A stretch of DNA of 64,000 bases from Sulfolobales archaeon. GTDB lineage: Archaea; Thermoproteota; Thermoprotei_A; Sulfolobales; Desulfurococcaceae. The translations under genes were made by a program, and so were the position numbers. This document shows, one piece after another, positions 24,780 to 33,453 of this stretch. Within the stretch, counting starts at the first letter, position 1; each line of letters opens with the position of its first letter. Location of the stretch: positions 275,971 through 339,970 of the forward strand of contig JANXDZ010000001.1 in NCBI GenBank assembly GCA_025059075.1. The letters run 5' to 3'. The notes under the pieces are model-generated. The model was not told the origin of the DNA and searched no databases. It saw only the letters and a program-made list of their open reading frames with translations.

Positions 24780-26024
24780 TTGAGGATCGCTGCTTTCTTG
24801 CTGGCTAGCAAAATACATGGAGAAAACTACGTAAGAGCTCTTAGTAAGAGAGTAAGCAGTTGCCTCAATAGTTATACCGACATAGATGTGTTTAACTTAG
24901 TGAGTGAGGAAATAGCTGGTGTAAACTATAGTGGATATGAATACGCTATTTTAATCCACTTAACTGGTGGAACAAGTAAGATTGCTAAGGAAATAATTGA
25001 CTCACTAAATAGGCCAGCAATGCTTATAGCTCATGGAAAGCACAATAGTCTGCCAAGTGCTCTCTCAGTTAGAGGATGGGCTAGAGAGCTCAGTAAAGGG
25101 GTTGCCTTAATATACGCTCCATCGCTTAACAGTCTGTGTAGAGTGCTTAACTCAGCTTATAGAGGTCTTAAGGCAGTTGGATACTTGAAGAGTCTTAACG
25201 TATTGGAAGTAAACAAAGATGGATCGATTAGCAATGGAGCTAAATCATTCGCTAAATTCTTTGGCGCAAAAGTTAAAGCAATTAGCTATAGGGAATTGCT
25301 AAAGGCACTCATTGATATAAGTGAGGAGGAAGTGAGTAAAGTAGTTGAAGAACTAGGTAAAGCAATTGACTTACCTAGGGGAGTGAGCGCAGAATTAAAG
25401 AATTCCATTAGAGTCTATATAGCACTAAAGGAAGCTGTATTAAGCAGTGGAGCTAATGCTCTCTCAATAGATTGCTTCCCAATGATTATTGAGTATGGCA
25501 TTACTCCATGCATAGCTGTAGCCCTACTAAATGACTTAGGGATTCCAGCAGCTTGTGAAAATGACTTCAATAGCCTCCCTCTGCTGTCGCTAAGTCCATT
25601 AATTACAGGCATGCCAGGCTGGATTGCTAACATAAGTGAAGTGCTATCAAGTGGATATATAAGGCTATCACACTGTACAATAGCCCTTAAGCTAGGCTTC
25701 AGCTGCCTATTAATGAAGCACTTTGAGACTGGGAGGCCGTTAAGCATTTCATGCAGCCTTCTCCATAGGAGAATACTGATGGCTAGGTTTTCAGATAACT
25801 ACAGAGCCCTCAATGTATATAGAGCAATAGTTAGTTCGTCAGGCTTACTGAGCAGTGATCAGTGTAGAACACAGGCCTTGGTAAGGCTTCCATCAATTAA
25901 TCTAAGTGAGTTCATGGATAAAGCATCCGGCAACCACCACGTAGTTATTCCCTGGGTTAAGGGAGTAGATGAATCCATTAAGACCTTCTCATGGGCTTTA
26001 GGCATTAAGCTAAACATGTATTAA
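24780..26024 (+). CDS. L-fucose/arabinose isomerase-like protein
   Basis: This protein of about 414 residues resembles the fucose-isomerase-like superfamily. It has an N-terminal domain with a HLTGG segment and a mid-region with ALSIDCFPMI. There is a metal-site-like segment CENDFNSLPLLSLSPLITG, and a C-terminal NHHV motif (GNHHVVIPW) of the type that closes the active site. Members convert aldoses to ketoses or act on sulfoquinovose/polyol derivatives, so the substrate is uncertain. TTG 24780 has AGGTGA 5 bases upstream and gives MRIAAFLLASK; GTG 24771 lies inside that site. Its neighbour downstream is thiL. Confidence 0.7.
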   Translation: MRIAAFLLASKIHGENYVRALSKRVSSCLNSYTDIDVFNLVSEEIAGVNYSGYEYAILIHLTGGTSKIAKEIIDSLNRPAMLIAHGKHNSLPSALSVRGWARELSKGVALIYAPSLNSLCRVLNSAYRGLKAVGYLKSLNVLEVNKDGSISNGAKSFAKFFGAKVKAISYRELLKALIDISEEEVSKVVEELGKAIDLPRGVSAELKNSIRVYIALKEAVLSSGANALSIDCFPMIIEYGITPCIAVALLNDLGIPAACENDFNSLPLLSLSPLITGMPGWIANISEVLSSGYIRLSHCTIALKLGFSCLLMKHFETGRPLSISCSLLHRRILMARFSDNYRALNVYRAIVSSSGLLSSDQCRTQALVRLPSINLSEFMDKASGNHHVVIPWVKGVDESIKTFSWALGIKLNMY

Positions 26025-26094
26025 TGCTACAAACACTTATTAATAATGTATTAATAACGCTAGGAATCCTATAGCGTATCTTGGGTGTGCTTAA

Positions 26095-27084
26095 GTGTTG
26101 TTAAGTGAGGAGGACGTTGTACTGAGAATTATGAAGTACTTAAGTAAGCAGGGCTTTGGGGAACGTCTGGGGCCAGGTGATGATGCTAGGGATATTGTAC
26201 CGCGTTCTCATAAATTAATTGTTAGCATAGATGGCTACAGCATAGAGTCAGCTAAGCTTCCGTGGAGGGATCTAAGTGATGTAGGCTGGTGTTCAGTGAC
26301 TAGTGCTGTAAGCGATATTGTGTCAAAGGGAGGGTTTCCCCACGGAGTCCTTGTATCCATAGGAATCCCCAGGAGTTGGAACTTAAGTGACATCGATGAG
26401 CTTTATAGAGGCATATCTGAGGCTTGCTCATTCTACAGCTGCAGGCTATTGGGGGGAGATACTAATTCATCCACTGAAGCATGGATAAGCGTAGCAGCAT
26501 TAGGATTTACAAGCAATGCCTACCCTCCAAGTAGAAGTGGTGCTCTTGATGGAGATTCATTGATAGTTATAGGGACCTATGGACCTCAAGGAGTAGTAGC
26601 TATAGATGGATTTAAAATATCTAATGAGTTAAAGTGGGTTGTGGAAGCTACTAAAAGGCCTAGGGCAATAATTGATGTAGCGACAGTGATCTCTAGATGG
26701 AGTAGAGCTATACATGCATCAATGGATGTAAGCGACGGACTATCTTACACTCTTTACACAATATCAGTTAGTTCAGGTAAATGCATTGAGTTAAGCGACC
26801 TCCCTCTATACGTAGAGGAGCTAAAGGAGTATTGTAGTAGCAATACAGAGTGCATTATTGAAAGAGTTTTAAATGGAGGTGAAGAATATGGAGTGGCTAT
26901 AGCTGTTGACTCAAGGTATTCAACTAAAATTTCGAGAGAAATGGAGGCTATGAATATACCCTTTAGAGTAATAGGTATTGTGAGGAATTGCAATAAGCCT
27001 AGAGTCACATATAAAGGCAGACCTATAAAGGTTAGGAGGTGGGATCAGTTCTATGGATGGAAGGACACTGAAGATACTTATTAA
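26095..27084 (+). CDS. thiL: Thiamine-monophosphate kinase-like protein
   Basis: This 329-residue protein of the PurM/ThiL ATP-binding family phosphorylates thiamine monophosphate to the diphosphate cofactor. It has GPGDDA (residues 25-30), LLGGDTN, SMDVSDGLS and NGGEEYGVAI, the order expected for ThiL. The start is GTG 26095 (MLLSEED). Other thiamine genes are not nearby. Its last 32 bases overlap the start of the 88-residue gene that follows, suggesting translational coupling. SelD or HypE, from the same superfamily, are less likely because their cysteine or C-terminal motifs are absent. Confidence 0.85.
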   Translation: MLLSEEDVVLRIMKYLSKQGFGERLGPGDDARDIVPRSHKLIVSIDGYSIESAKLPWRDLSDVGWCSVTSAVSDIVSKGGFPHGVLVSIGIPRSWNLSDIDELYRGISEACSFYSCRLLGGDTNSSTEAWISVAALGFTSNAYPPSRSGALDGDSLIVIGTYGPQGVVAIDGFKISNELKWVVEATKRPRAIIDVATVISRWSRAIHASMDVSDGLSYTLYTISVSSGKCIELSDLPLYVEELKEYCSSNTECIIERVLNGGEEYGVAIAVDSRYSTKISREMEAMNIPFRVIGIVRNCNKPRVTYKGRPIKVRRWDQFYGWKDTEDTY

Positions 27085-27319
27085 AGGATCAAGAAATTAC
27101 CTCAGGTGGACTATTGAGCAATGGTTTTATGAAGTCAAAGATATTGTTGAAAATGAATATGGAGTGAAGTTACTCATTGAAGTAATTGATGGAGATGACG
27201 AATATCCATTAATAATGTATGGCGGTAAAGCATTCTTTAAGGGATTACCTGGAGAAGAGGGGTATTTAATAGAGGTATTAAAGAGAATTATTGAAGAAGC
27301 TTTAAAAGCTAATCCATGA
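27053..27319 (+). CDS. Hypothetical small protein coupled to thiL
   Basis: This 88-residue protein has alternating beta and alpha character: ILIKGS, a helix with TIEQWFYEVKDIV, LLIEVIDGDDEYP, then a short YGGKAF segment and a C-terminal helix. The pattern is thioredoxin-like in outline but has no CxxC. ATG 27053 lies within the end of thiL, with GGAGGTG about 11 bases upstream. Codon use and protein composition look genuine. Its end overlaps the convergent glycosyltransferase by 11 bases. No function is assignable. Confidence 0.65.
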   Translation: MDGRTLKILIKGSRNYLRWTIEQWFYEVKDIVENEYGVKLLIEVIDGDDEYPLIMYGGKAFFKGLPGEEGYLIEVLKRIIEEALKANP

Positions 27320-28727
27320 ATAAGTCTTTAGGCCACCTGATGGCTGTATATAGATATCCTGCACTATATAACAATAGCCATCCCCCTGTGAATAAAGCGT
27401 TTCTAGACACTAATAGAATTCCCAGACTCACGAACATTATTAAAAATAATAGTTCAAGCGGAATTCTTAAGCGCTCGCCCCTTGTTTCAAATACTCCCTT
27501 GGGTGTCCTACGATACTTTACTTTCACTCTAAGTAATGCCTTTAATACTCCTAGAGATACCTCAGGGGAGACAGCTGTTGTCACAGCACTTATCCTACCT
27601 AAGTTAATTATGGAACTCAACGCATCTCTACCTCTACGCATGTTTGAATCAATAAAGCTAGCTATGTAAACTGCACTGGTAAGCAGCCATACTAGACTCA
27701 GTTGCCAGTAGGATTTAAGTGGGTCTATTCTATGTATTACTGAAGTTACTGCTAAAGCTATGGCTCCAATAAGTGTTAGTACTACAGGTAGGTATTGAAG
27801 TAGGAATAAGGCGAGCTCAAATTTCTTTAAGGAACTTTTCCTACAGTTTATAATTAGCTTAAGCTTTGACAGAAGTACATCTGTTGCTCCATAAGCCCAC
27901 CTCCCTTGCTGAATGCGGAAGCTCTTGAATCTACTTGGAGCAAGTACTCCAACGGATTCTTCATCAATGTACTCTACTGATCCCTTCATCCAGTGGATTC
28001 TAACTCCTATATCCATGTCGTCTTGAATGCGTTCCTCATCCCAACCTCTGAGTGCATCGACGAGCACTTCTCTTTTAAACAAAGTTCCTGTACCAGTCGG
28101 CATTATTAATAAATTCAAGGAGCTCCTTCCTCTATAGATTGAGTCAACTATGTAGTTCATTGAGTAAGATATTGCTTGAGATAGCCTTGAGTCTTCATTA
28201 ATCGTATACCATCTGCCAACAACGCACCACGTTTTTTCCTCACTAAGTATTTTCATTGATTTATGGAAGAAGTCCTCTTTGACTACTGAGTCTACGTCCA
28301 TTATATATACATACTTTCCCCTCGATAAGTACAGGCCTACGTTAAGGGCACCAGTTCTATATCCTCTTGGCCCACTTCTCCAAGCGTATTGTACTCTAAG
28401 TCCATTTACACGCCACTTATTTACAGTACTTCTAAGACTTTCTAAGAAGGCTTCATCGTCGTCAGACACTATCACTATTTCCACTTTATCTCTAATGCTC
28501 CAGCTGTGGATTCTGCTAATGCATGCTTCAAGTAGTTCTAGGGGTTCTTTTCTCACAGGGATCACTATTGAGATCTCTCCATCAATGCCCCCTCTTGGAG
28601 CTCTTTGAACGAGTCTTCTCCCCTTAAAGTAGTAAGTGCTTTGGAGAGCCATTGTTAAAGAGCTTGGAATAACTACGAGCGCTACAGCCATCATGCTGAT
28701 GAAGTTCACTATATCCAAGGCCTTCAC
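27309..28727 (-). CDS. Membrane-bound family 2 glycosyltransferase
   Basis: This 472-residue enzyme has one N-terminal transmembrane helix (about 5-30), a GT-A catalytic domain with the EIVIVSDDDEA and MDVDSVV (DxD) motifs, and the processive-type QQGRWAYG (QxxRW) motif near residue 275. Several C-terminal membrane helices follow (about 305-460). That is the layout of cellulose-synthase/hyaluronan-synthase-like enzymes that polymerise and export sugars or build glycolipids. The start is GTG 28727; TTG 28718 is possible. It stands alone on the minus strand, divergent from a cluster of unknown membrane proteins. Confidence 0.85.
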   Translation of the reverse strand: MKALDIVNFISMMAVALVVIPSSLTMALQSTYYFKGRRLVQRAPRGGIDGEISIVIPVRKEPLELLEACISRIHSWSIRDKVEIVIVSDDDEAFLESLRSTVNKWRVNGLRVQYAWRSGPRGYRTGALNVGLYLSRGKYVYIMDVDSVVKEDFFHKSMKILSEEKTWCVVGRWYTINEDSRLSQAISYSMNYIVDSIYRGRSSLNLLIMPTGTGTLFKREVLVDALRGWDEERIQDDMDIGVRIHWMKGSVEYIDEESVGVLAPSRFKSFRIQQGRWAYGATDVLLSKLKLIINCRKSSLKKFELALFLLQYLPVVLTLIGAIALAVTSVIHRIDPLKSYWQLSLVWLLTSAVYIASFIDSNMRRGRDALSSIINLGRISAVTTAVSPEVSLGVLKALLRVKVKYRRTPKGVFETRGERLRIPLELLFLIMFVSLGILLVSRNALFTGGWLLLYSAGYLYTAIRWPKDLFMD

Positions 28728-28861
28728 TCCCTAACTTCTTTAACTCTAGCTAGTTTGATGCAGGCTATAAAACTGCTTCATTAAAGAGCCCCTATGCTAG
28801 GGAAGTGTTTAAATACATGGTTATATTAGTAATGCCTAGGTTTAAAGCGAGAGGGGACTTG

Positions 28862-29155
28862 ATGAAATTAACTCTAACTATTGGAACTTCTTTAGCCTTA
28901 ATAGCTATAGGCACTTCGTTAATAGTTATTGGAGCAGCTACAGCTTACTTATCCTTTTTGCAGTATACGCCAGTGCTTCCAAGGTCTTCAAGTCTTTCTG
29001 AAGCCATCACTAATACTGCTTATGAATTAGTAAACTTAGTTGCTAAGCTTGCGTTCCTAGGCTTAGTTATATGGAGTGGAGGAATATCCTTAAAATATGG
29101 GCTTAATGCACTAATACAGTTCACTAAGCCTGCACCTAAGTCTGAGGGCGCCTAA
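28862..29155 (+). CDS. Unknown membrane protein A (first of three)
   Basis: This is a small protein of about 98 residues with two strongly hydrophobic segments (about 5-31 and 55-78), so probably two membrane helices with an outside loop. The longest frame opens at GTG 28805, but ATG 28862 has GAGGGG 5 bases upstream and starts directly before the first helix. It is followed 2 bases later by the next gene. The family is not recognised. Confidence 0.6.
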   Translation: MKLTLTIGTSLALIAIGTSLIVIGAATAYLSFLQYTPVLPRSSSLSEAITNTAYELVNLVAKLAFLGLVIWSGGISLKYGLNALIQFTKPAPKSEGA

Positions 29156-29157
29156 CC

Positions 29158-29535
29158 TTGCTTCAAGTATTCAAGCTAGGCTTTGTACTAATATCAGTTA
29201 TGATATTGCTAGCCGTAGTTGAGCCACTGTTAGTCTTTGTAACAGAAGCCATAGGAGATCCTGCTAGCATTTTTTCAGTAAACGCAATTGAAGCGTTAGA
29301 ACTCAATGAAACTCACAGCCTTGTGAAACTAGAGCTGAGGTATGGGGGGAGCGTTAGACTTACAGATTATGTAATTCGCCTAGCCGGCGGAGAAGTTAAG
29401 TTAAGTGAAGTAGTGAGAGGCTCATACTTAATTGACTTAGTAGTTGAGACAAGTAGACTTGAGGAAGAGAGGCTTGAAGTAGAATTTAGCGTAGGAGGGT
29501 TGTATAGAGTTAGAACAGCTATTGAGGGGAGCTAG
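29158..29535 (+). CDS. Unknown membrane-anchored protein B (second of three)
   Basis: This 125-residue protein has one N-terminal hydrophobic helix (about 7-30), then a region rich in beta-type sequence with alternating charged and hydrophobic residues. It is probably a small domain outside the membrane. It begins with TTG 29158, 2 bases after gene A, and ends 3 bases before gene C. The family is not recognised. Confidence 0.65.
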   Translation: MLQVFKLGFVLISVMILLAVVEPLLVFVTEAIGDPASIFSVNAIEALELNETHSLVKLELRYGGSVRLTDYVIRLAGGEVKLSEVVRGSYLIDLVVETSRLEEERLEVEFSVGGLYRVRTAIEGS

Positions 29536-29538
29536 TAG

Positions 29539-29958
29539 TTGGGGCTCAAGGAATTACTGAAGGAGGTATTCCTAGGAGTAGCCTCTGGAGCCGTATCCAT
29601 ACTGATATACGTCTACTTAGCTCCATTGCTTATATATACTGTGACTAAAGCACCAATAGATGTATCTTGGCTAGATGCATTAGCCTATGTATCGCTATTT
29701 ATAGCTCTTGGAATTGCGGAAAGAACTTCTCCAGGCTCAATAGCTGCACCAATAAGGGTTCTTAGCAAGCTTATTGGTGCACTAGTGCTACTCTACATAA
29801 CTAACTACGGAGTACTTCATGGAGAGTACAGCTATGCAGAAGGGGTAATTGTTGTTAAAATAGATGCTTCACCAATAATATATTTAATACTTTTATTGAG
29901 CCTAGTATATGGCGTAGTGGATGCCTATACAGCTGTAATTAAGCATGAAGAAATTTAG
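29539..29958 (+). CDS. Unknown membrane protein C (third of three)
   Basis: This 139-residue protein has about four hydrophobic helices (roughly 12-32, 43-62, 72-90 and 110-128). The start is TTG 29539, with GGGGAG shortly upstream. Tight spacing with A and B means the three are almost surely cotranscribed and may form one membrane complex. A PfpI/DJ-1 gene follows 34 bases later. Confidence 0.65.
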   Translation: MGLKELLKEVFLGVASGAVSILIYVYLAPLLIYTVTKAPIDVSWLDALAYVSLFIALGIAERTSPGSIAAPIRVLSKLIGALVLLYITNYGVLHGEYSYAEGVIVVKIDASPIIYLILLLSLVYGVVDAYTAVIKHEEI

Positions 29959-29992
29959 AAAGCACTAAGTAAGATTAAAGGCGGTGGCTGCA

Positions 29993-30526
29993 GTGGCTAA
30001 AGTATTGATCATCCTTGGATCAGAGTTTGAGGATCTAGAAGTCCTTTACCCACTGTATAGGTTGAAGGAAATAGGTCTTGAAGTTGATACAGCTGCACCA
30101 GCTAGAGGATTAATTAGCGGTAAGCACGGTTATACTGTTGAAGCCAACTTAGCTTTAAGCGAGGTGAGACCTGAAGAATACATAGCTTTAGTGATACCGG
30201 GTGGACGTGGACCCGAGAGAATTAGAGCTACTTCAAGGGAACAAGCTGTTAGAATAGTTAGCCATTTTATAGAAAGTGGGAAACCCATTGCTGCAATTTG
30301 CCACGGACCCCAACTACTTATATCAGCCAACGCAGTGCGCGGTAGGAAGTTGACAAGCTATCCAGGGATAGCTGATGACATCATAGCTGCAGGTGGAGAG
30401 TGGATTAATGAACCAGTTGTAGTTGATGGAAACATTGTTACATCAAGGATTCCAGACGATATTCCACACTGGTTCAGGGAATTTCTCAAATTATTAAATG
30501 CTGGGATAACGCTTAATAGACGCTGA
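29993..30526 (+). CDS. pfpI: PfpI/DJ-1 family protein (intracellular protease or deglycase)
   Basis: This protein of about 177 residues aligns by eye with Pyrococcus PfpI. It has the nucleophile elbow AICHGPQLL with C103 and H104, the acidic E11 in LGSEFEDLE, and the LVIPGGRGPERIR loop. The family includes ATP-independent proteases and methylglyoxal/glyoxal deglycases that protect proteins and nucleotides. GTG 29993 gives the family-like start MAKVLIILGSE, with GGTGGC upstream; GTG 29984 is also open. It may be the last gene of the transcript with the membrane trio. Confidence 0.9.
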   Translation: MAKVLIILGSEFEDLEVLYPLYRLKEIGLEVDTAAPARGLISGKHGYTVEANLALSEVRPEEYIALVIPGGRGPERIRATSREQAVRIVSHFIESGKPIAAICHGPQLLISANAVRGRKLTSYPGIADDIIAAGGEWINEPVVVDGNIVTSRIPDDIPHWFREFLKLLNAGITLNRR

Positions 30527-30579
30527 GTTCTTTAGAAACTATAGTCTCATGAGGGTGTGGCATATTTTAGAGAATGTTA

Positions 30580-31941
30580 CTAAGATGTTTCTCTCCAAGC
30601 CACCTTAACAAGGTAGAATACTACTGGTATTAGTGCTAGTGAGAATGCAACTGCAACGCCCCAGCCAATGACTCTTAGAATCTCTAGAGCGCCAGGTATT
30701 TGTGATAATATAGTGCTGACACCAACGTATGCAAATACAAATACTATGACTGTGCCAATAATTGGCACCATCCTTTCATACGTGGCATGGGACTCCTTTA
30801 GAATTCTTGTTATAACGTCAACGATCATTATGCCAGCTGCGATTACTAGAACTCCTAATATGAGGGAGTATATGAAGTCTCCGTAAAGTCCAAGGATGTT
30901 GAGGGCTATTGTTATGAATACTGCTATGAGGCCAACGGCAATTAAGTTTTCAGCAAGGTCTCCGAGAGGCGCGAACTTCTCCTTAGTAACAACCTTAAAG
31001 ACCTTGCCTATATACCTAGCTAGTACAACTACTAGTGCAAGCCCAAGTGTTAATAGAGCTATAGCAGCCAGTATTTTAGGCAAGTAGTAAACTATTGTAC
31101 TAAGAATGTCGGCTGCTACTCCAGTAACACCAATCAAGCTGAAGCCTATGGTGATTGCTATGACTATTATGCTTGCCTTAACAAGACCCCCGATCAGGGC
31201 GGATATATCTATGTCAGCACTCTTGAGGGCTATGCCTACGTCAGTTATTTCAAGAGGCTTAAATATAGTGGCCACTACTTTCTTCATAAGGCCTCCAACC
31301 ATGTCACTAATAACGTAGCCTACTATGATTATTGTTGCTGCAATAAAGGCTGCTGGTAGCGCAGCCGTTAAAGCATTAAGTAGAGCTGTAGCACTAAACA
31401 TTAATGCAATGGCTAGGCCAAAGACAAATAGTATTAGTAAAACTTGGACAATGATTCGCACTAAGTTAGTAAAGCCCTCTTTTTCACTCAGTGGCAATGC
31501 TATTAGCTTTGCAATATACTCTGCAGCTAAAGCTGCTAGTGGGATTCCTACCACTAAGACTATGATTCCGCCGAGAATGCCGATCAACGTGTTGATGAAT
31601 GTATTAATGAATGCTGTAGCAGGACCTGGAAATCCCGATGCATTGATCGCTAGAAGGAATGAGAGAGCAATGATGATGGCCATTACAACACTGCTGAGAA
31701 CTCCTCCGAGATCTATACCTGCTTCCTCAATCCTCTGGCCAATGACTGTTTTCTTCAAAAAACTCCAGACAGCCCTGTTGAATATGAACTTAACGACTCT
31801 CTTTACTATAGAGCCTATTAAGTAGCCTGCTAAAACTATGATGATAAAAAGCATTACTGCTGGTATAGCCGCAATGATATCTGTTATAACTTCTGTTATA
31901 ACTTTAGTTAGGGAATTCACTATAGCTGCAACAATATCCAT
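30580..31941 (-). CDS. Multi-helix membrane protein with conserved TM-helix repeats (MscS-related)
   Basis: This is a very hydrophobic 453-residue protein with about ten membrane helices. Three similar units can be seen, each with a pair of helices followed by a basic/amphipathic stretch: GYLIGSIVKRVVKF, then GYVISDMVGGLMKKVV, then LARYIGKVFKVVTKEKF. The units match the conserved TM-helix family found in proteins related to small mechanosensitive channels. It lacks the soluble beta domain of MscS. A channel or osmotic role is inferred, not shown. The start is ATG 31941, with GGTG 4 bases upstream. Confidence 0.7.
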   Translation of the reverse strand: MDIVAAIVNSLTKVITEVITDIIAAIPAVMLFIIIVLAGYLIGSIVKRVVKFIFNRAVWSFLKKTVIGQRIEEAGIDLGGVLSSVVMAIIIALSFLLAINASGFPGPATAFINTFINTLIGILGGIIVLVVGIPLAALAAEYIAKLIALPLSEKEGFTNLVRIIVQVLLILFVFGLAIALMFSATALLNALTAALPAAFIAATIIIVGYVISDMVGGLMKKVVATIFKPLEITDVGIALKSADIDISALIGGLVKASIIVIAITIGFSLIGVTGVAADILSTIVYYLPKILAAIALLTLGLALVVVLARYIGKVFKVVTKEKFAPLGDLAENLIAVGLIAVFITIALNILGLYGDFIYSLILGVLVIAAGIMIVDVITRILKESHATYERMVPIIGTVIVFVFAYVGVSTILSQIPGALEILRVIGWGVAVAFSLALIPVVFYLVKVAWRETS

Positions 31942-32108
31942 ATTGCACCACGACTCTACATATAGTCTATAAATAAAAACCTTGCATTAGTATTAAAACA
32001 TATGTTCTAACATCCTAGTGAGCCATGTATAGATGGTCTCTTCGAGAGTTTGTTTAATAAACGTTTCTATATCTACATCAATAAAGGTTTAGAGTCATTG
32101 GAATGTAC

Positions 32109-33332
32109 TTATTCAGTGAATTTTAAAGCCCTAGTAGGGCATACTGATACGCATAGCCCACATCCATAGCACTTCACTTGATCTATGGAGGCAGCAAGCC
32201 TCGTTTTTCCACCAATATTTTTCTCCAAGATTTTTACAGCATCGTAGTTACATACCTGTTTACATAGTCCACAGCCTATGCACTTCGCTTCATCTATTGT
32301 TGGTGGAAGAGGCCACGTCCTCATGGGTTTGTCGCTGAGGTACTTGAGGGCTATTCCTTTAATGTCAAGTATGCTTGTATACCTATGCATGGTAAGCCAT
32401 TTCTCAAGCTCTCTAAGAAGCCTTCCTATAGAGCTGTAGCCTTCAGTTAATATTATTGTACAGGCTTGTACAGCGGATGCACCGGCCATAAAGTACTCTA
32501 CGATGTCTTCCCCTCTGTTTACTCCTCCAACACCTATTACTGGCAGCTTTGTGTGCTTAGCAGCCATAGCTACTACAGCAAGTGCTAGTGGCTTAAGGGC
32601 AGGCCCACTCATCCACCCGTAGCCATATGGTCCTCCTACAATAGGCTTCCCAGTCTCTAAGTCTATACTTAGCGCCGGGCCTATGGTATTAGTTGCAACT
32701 AATCCATCTACACCTATTTTCTCTAGCTCCTTAACTAACTCCTGTATGTTTGGAGTAAATGGAGAGATCTTTGCAAATATTGGTAAATCAACGCTTTCCC
32801 TCAGAGTTTTTGCTGCTTCAACTACTGGCCTCCAGTCCTGGCCTATGTAGTGCGTTGAGAACTCTATTGCATTAACGCCAGCTCTCTGGACTTTTGAGCC
32901 CAGAATCCTTAGTTCAAGAGGCTTATACCCTATGCTAGCTATGAATGGTACTCCTCTTTCACTAGCATATTTCCTCACTACTGGGTACTCTCTCTCAAGG
33001 AGGTATTCAGAAGGTATATCGCTCCAGAGCTCTGCGTTAAGTAGGGCATAGAATACCCTCATGCTCCCAGTGTTTGACTGAGGCTGTGCCTTTACTTTAC
33101 CAGGCGCCAGAGTCTTTAGAATAATTGAAGTAGTTAAACCTCTATTAACTACAGCCATTGAAGGTCTTGGAACTATGGCTGGATCTATGCTTATTGTTTT
33201 AGCAACTACTCCTCCAACACCAGCGTCAATTAGTTTAATCATTGAGTCAGCATCCCTTGAAATAGGGCATGCAGCATTCATTAATGGATTCTTGAAGTAA
33301 AGTCCTGCGAAAGATACTTCTAAGTTAACCAC
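32109..33332 (-). CDS. PreA-like / class 1B dihydroorotate-dehydrogenase-like enzyme with two [4Fe-4S] clusters
   Basis: This 407-residue protein has an FMN-binding TIM barrel of the dihydroorotate/dihydropyrimidine dehydrogenase family (FKNPLMNAACPIS at the start, GVGGVNRGEDIVEYFMAGA near the phosphate site). It is followed by a ferredoxin domain with two CxxCxxCxxxC sets (CIGCGLCKQVC and CYGCGLCVSVC). That is the PreA layout, which reduces uracil/thymine or runs in reverse. The usual partner PreT is not adjacent, so electrons must come from elsewhere. The start is GTG 33332. It is divergent from pyrG. Confidence 0.8.
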   Translation of the reverse strand: MVNLEVSFAGLYFKNPLMNAACPISRDADSMIKLIDAGVGGVVAKTISIDPAIVPRPSMAVVNRGLTTSIILKTLAPGKVKAQPQSNTGSMRVFYALLNAELWSDIPSEYLLEREYPVVRKYASERGVPFIASIGYKPLELRILGSKVQRAGVNAIEFSTHYIGQDWRPVVEAAKTLRESVDLPIFAKISPFTPNIQELVKELEKIGVDGLVATNTIGPALSIDLETGKPIVGGPYGYGWMSGPALKPLALAVVAMAAKHTKLPVIGVGGVNRGEDIVEYFMAGASAVQACTIILTEGYSSIGRLLRELEKWLTMHRYTSILDIKGIALKYLSDKPMRTWPLPPTIDEAKCIGCGLCKQVCNYDAVKILEKNIGGKTRLAASIDQVKCYGCGLCVSVCPTRALKFTE

Positions 33333-33453
33333 TGTGCTGCGCCTCTAATGCCCCTAATGAGAGGGCTTACAAACCTCTTTGTCAATAAAGTATATAAAGC
33401 TTATTTACGTGTGGAAATAACTATGACCTCCATTGACTTAGGTGGAGCACACT

